Assembly: GCA_031266615.1 (NCBI GenBank)
Contig: JAISAR010000098.1
Coordinates: 1-7,241, forward strand
Direction: 5' to 3'
From: Rickettsiales bacterium
GTDB taxonomy: Bacteria; Pseudomonadota; Alphaproteobacteria; Rickettsiales; Anaplasmataceae
DNA: 7,241 bases
Within the stretch, counting starts at the first letter, position 1; every line of letters starts with the position of its first letter. Below the pieces are notes generated by a model. The model saw nothing but the letters and a program-made list of their open reading frames with translations. It made no database searches and was not told the DNA's origin. The translations under genes and the position numbers were made by a program. Positions 5,610 to 7,241 of the stretch are shown here, one piece after another.

Positions 5610-6586
5610 AGTCAACATCATGTGGCAAAGAATATGCTGAAGATGCGCGTAATGTAAACATCAGGCCTGAACAACTTGATGATTTTGTTGGGCAAAAAGA
5701 TTTAATACAAAATTTAAAAGTATTTATAAATGCCGCAAAGACGAGAACTGAAGCTTTGGATCATGTTTTACTACACGGTCCTCCAGGGCTTGGTAAAACA
5801 ACCTTAGCACAAATTGTCTCTAAGGAGTTAAGGGTTAGCTTTCGCGCAACTTCTGGTCCTTTACTTAATAAAGCTGGAGATTTAGCTGCGGTGCTCACCA
5901 CTTTAAATGCAAAAGATGTCTTATTTATCGACGAAATCCATAGGTTAAATCGTAGCATTGAAGAAGTCTTATATACCGCCATGGAAGACTTTTGCCTAGA
6001 CATACTGGTAGGCGAAGGCCCATCCACTCGCACTTTAAGGATAGATTTGCCACCATTTACGTTGATTGGAGCAACAACACGGCTTGGACTGCTTTCTGCA
6101 CCGCTGAGGGATCGTTTTGGCATCCCTTTGCACCTTGAATTTTATTCTTTTGAGGAACTGGTTGATATTATAAAAAGAGGCGCAAGAGTTCTTTCTGCCG
6201 AAATCGAAGAGGGTGCCATAAGGGAAATTGCCTGCCGTGCACGCGGCACTCCAAGGATTGCTTTGAGGTTACTCAGAAGAATAAGAGATTTTGTTGAGGC
6301 GGAAGATGATAAAAAAATTACCTACGAAATTGCTGACTCTGCGCTATCAAAATTGGGCATAGATAAGATGGGATTAAATAAATTAGATATGGATTATCTA
6401 AGATTTTTATTCAATACCTCAGGACCTGTTGGTATTGACACCATATCTATTGCGCTATCTGAGGATGCTGGCAATATTGAAGAAACAGTAGAACCTTATT
6501 TAATAAAAATTAGTTTTGTAAAGCGCACACCAAGAGGACGTGTTTTAACCGATCAAGCAAAGGAGTATTTGAGCTTTCGATATTGA
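5606..6586 (+). CDS. ruvB: Holliday junction branch migration ATPase RuvB
   Basis: RuvB is the hexameric AAA+ motor that drives branch migration of RuvA-bound Holliday junctions in recombination and fork repair. The 326-residue product is normal length. Walker A GPPGLGKT is at 58-65 (Lys64), Walker B FIDEIH at 107-112 and sensor 1 GATTR at 155-159. LRDRFG at 167-172 carries the expected arginine finger Arg170, and sensor 2 GTPR is at 214-217 (Arg217). The C-terminal winged-helix domain ends TPRGRVLTDQAKEYL. All catalytic motifs are intact. The start is fixed by AAGGAG at 5589-5594 and the four-base ATGA overlap with the ruvA stop, which indicates coupled translation. Confidence 0.98.
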   Translation: MKSTSCGKEYAEDARNVNIRPEQLDDFVGQKDLIQNLKVFINAAKTRTEALDHVLLHGPPGLGKTTLAQIVSKELRVSFRATSGPLLNKAGDLAAVLTTLNAKDVLFIDEIHRLNRSIEEVLYTAMEDFCLDILVGEGPSTRTLRIDLPPFTLIGATTRLGLLSAPLRDRFGIPLHLEFYSFEELVDIIKRGARVLSAEIEEGAIREIACRARGTPRIALRLLRRIRDFVEAEDDKKITYEIADSALSKLGIDKMGLNKLDMDYLRFLFNTSGPVGIDTISIALSEDAGNIEETVEPYLIKISFVKRTPRGRVLTDQAKEYLSFRY

Positions 6587-6702
6587 CACAAACGCAACTA
6601 CAAAAAAGCTCTGAATCAATCAAAGTTTTGCAGCAGCCTTCGACAGATGTGACAGATGTCGATATACCACAACAACAAGCTCCTGCTGCTCAAGCCAAGT
6701 AG
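6583..6702 (+). CDS. Small unidentified reading frame overlapping the ruvB stop
   Basis: A TTG at 6583-6585 overlaps the ruvB TGA (TTGA) and opens a frame of 39 codons ending at TAG 6700-6702. The peptide includes TQTQLQKSSESIKVLQQ and ends IPQQQAPAAQAK. Its Gln-, Ser- and Ala-rich, charged composition is protein-like and unlike random translation of this AT-rich DNA. The nearest AGGAG (6561-6565) is 17 bases before the TTG, which is too far, so any initiation would depend on coupling to ruvB. It may instead be the surviving C-terminus of a lost gene, since the same frame is open upstream for at least 13 codons inside ruvB. I do not recognise the family. Confidence 0.3.
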   Translation: MTQTQLQKSSESIKVLQQPSTDVTDVDIPQQQAPAAQAK

Positions 6703-6920
6703 GTGAAATTTCATACCAAATCCCAATGGTAAATTAAAAAGTTTCCCTACGATTAGAGGTTCAGCGAACTTATTATATATCTTGTTTGATAACGAAAGTT
6801 GGTATAACCTTTATGCTTAAGAAATTTACCAAGTCAGAAAAAAAGCAAAGAAGTCCCGTGGTGGCTAGTTATTGATATTTACTTCAAAATACAGTGTCTA
6901 TTCAGCTAAGTGGTTTGAAA
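6703..6920. other. Gene-free stretch between ruvB and the Rpn-family gene
   Basis: I see no intact gene in this stretch. It holds a weak stem, GTTC-AGC-GAAC at 6759-6769, and short inverted repeats of seven and eight bases (6713-6719 with 6799-6805; 6728-6735 with 6823-6830). The latter cross rather than nest. A 20-codon frame from ATG 6813 (MLKKFTKSEKKQRSPV) ends at TGA and may be a broken gene start, but this is not supported further. No clear terminator for ruvAB is visible. Confidence 0.4.
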
Positions 6921-7241
6921 TTAACTCGTAACTTCCTCTTTGAGTTGTGCAATTTCAGTTATAGGAAGACCAGTAGTTTGAGCTATGATGTCAATAGAAA
7001 CTCCTGCTTTAAGTAGGTTTTGAGCCATAGCTATTTTAGCCTGTTGTTCGCCTTCTGCTCTGCCACGTTCTTCGCCGATTTGGATGCCTTCTTGTCTGCC
7101 TTTTTCATGGCCGATTTGGATTCCTTTCTCTTTACCAATTTTGATGCCTTTTTCAGTTGCATCATCAAGCTTTTGAGCGAGGATGCCTTCTTCTTTGCGT
7201 AGGTCCATTAATCTTTCTTCATACGCTATTAGATCTTTTTC
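6921..7241 (-). CDS. C-terminal part of an Rpn-family PD-(D/E)XK nuclease/putative transposase, cut by the right edge
   Basis: The minus-strand frame is open from the right window edge to TAA at 6921-6923, giving at least 106 residues. The ATG at 7206-7208 is internal: upstream codons read EKDLIAYEERL, matching the end of the catalytic part of Rpn-family (recombination-promoting nuclease, PD-(D/E)XK) proteins. The visible part begins with a charged helix (MDLRKEEGILAQKLDDA). Next come nine glycine-ended four-residue repeats (types IQIG and HEKG), and then AKIAMAQNLLKAGVSIDIIAQTTGLPITEIAQL. That last part resembles the short helix-turn-helix-like tail typical of these proteins. The catalytic residues lie outside the window. 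Such genes are numerous, variable and often decayed in Wolbachia and behave as mobile or accessory genes. Whether this one is intact cannot be judged here. Confidence 0.8.
   Translation of the reverse strand, partial: EKDLIAYEERLMDLRKEEGILAQKLDDATEKGIKIGKEKGIQIGHEKGRQEGIQIGEERGRAEGEQQAKIAMAQNLLKAGVSIDIIAQTTGLPITEIAQLKEEVTS
7050..7157 (-). repeat. Nine degenerate 12-base coding repeats in the Rpn-family tail
   Basis: From 7050 to 7157 the sequence runs in 12-base units, most starting GCC on the plus strand (Gly codon on the coding strand). The unit GCCGATTTGGAT occurs exactly at 7074-7085 and 7110-7121, 36 bases apart. Each unit encodes a tetrapeptide ending in Gly. The low complexity also keeps the plus strand open, giving a spurious frame there. 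Confidence 0.8.

Noticed and set aside
5761..6123. Minus-strand frame within ruvB
   Set aside because: It is antisense to the conserved AAA+ core and has no independent evidence.
107..6805. Direct repeat AGTTGGTAT at 107-115 and 6797-6805
   Set aside because: Nine bases shared at two distant places in an AT-rich window is expected by chance, and the flanks do not match.
6713..6830. Inverted repeats ATACCAA/TTGGTAT and GGTAAATT/AATTTACC suggesting insertion-sequence ends
   Set aside because: The pairs are short, AT-rich and cross instead of nesting, with no transposase or target duplication; chance is adequate.
7020..7202. Plus-strand Phe/Ala/Asp-rich frame
   Set aside because: It is produced by the 12-base coding repeats of the minus-strand Rpn-family gene.

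Overview
The window looks like a chromosomal segment of an AT-rich alphaproteobacterial endosymbiont of the order Rickettsiales, most likely Wolbachia. Four things suggest this: low GC content, divergent but complete housekeeping proteins, a palindromic repeat of the Wolbachia/Rickettsia protein-coding type sitting in frame inside murC, and the tail of an Rpn-type (PD-(D/E)XK nuclease) gene at the right edge. Genus assignment rests on recognition from memory, not on a search.

Layout. Positions 1-356 hold no intact gene. They contain a possible C-terminal coding end running in from the left, a GC-rich alternating purine-pyrimidine tract, and a short coding-like remnant with a strong ribosome binding site and an early in-frame stop. 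Positions 357-4148 are a compact minus-strand block transcribed in the order murC, eno, obgE. Here murC and eno are separated by one base, and eno and obgE overlap by 13 bases. A short divergent control region (about 4149-4234) separates murC from the plus-strand gene rlpA (4235-4909). After a 127-base gap come ruvA and ruvB on the plus strand, overlapping by four bases. A 39-codon reading frame overlaps the ruvB stop. About 220 bases without a recognisable gene follow, and then the minus-strand Rpn-family gene cut by the window edge.

Functions. MurC makes UDP-MurNAc-L-alanine for the lipid II pathway. Enolase is glycolytic/gluconeogenic. ObgE is a ribosome-associated GTPase. RlpA is a septum/peptidoglycan-associated lipoprotein, so the divergent pair murC/rlpA shares a cell-envelope theme. 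RuvAB is the Holliday-junction branch-migration motor; ruvC is not in this window.

The most notable structure is the 132-bp palindromic element (3241-3372). It adds 44 codons to murC without breaking the frame and carries degenerate internal repeats phased in multiples of three. It belongs to a known class of element, so it is not a new system. I did not see a convincing undescribed multi-gene system here.
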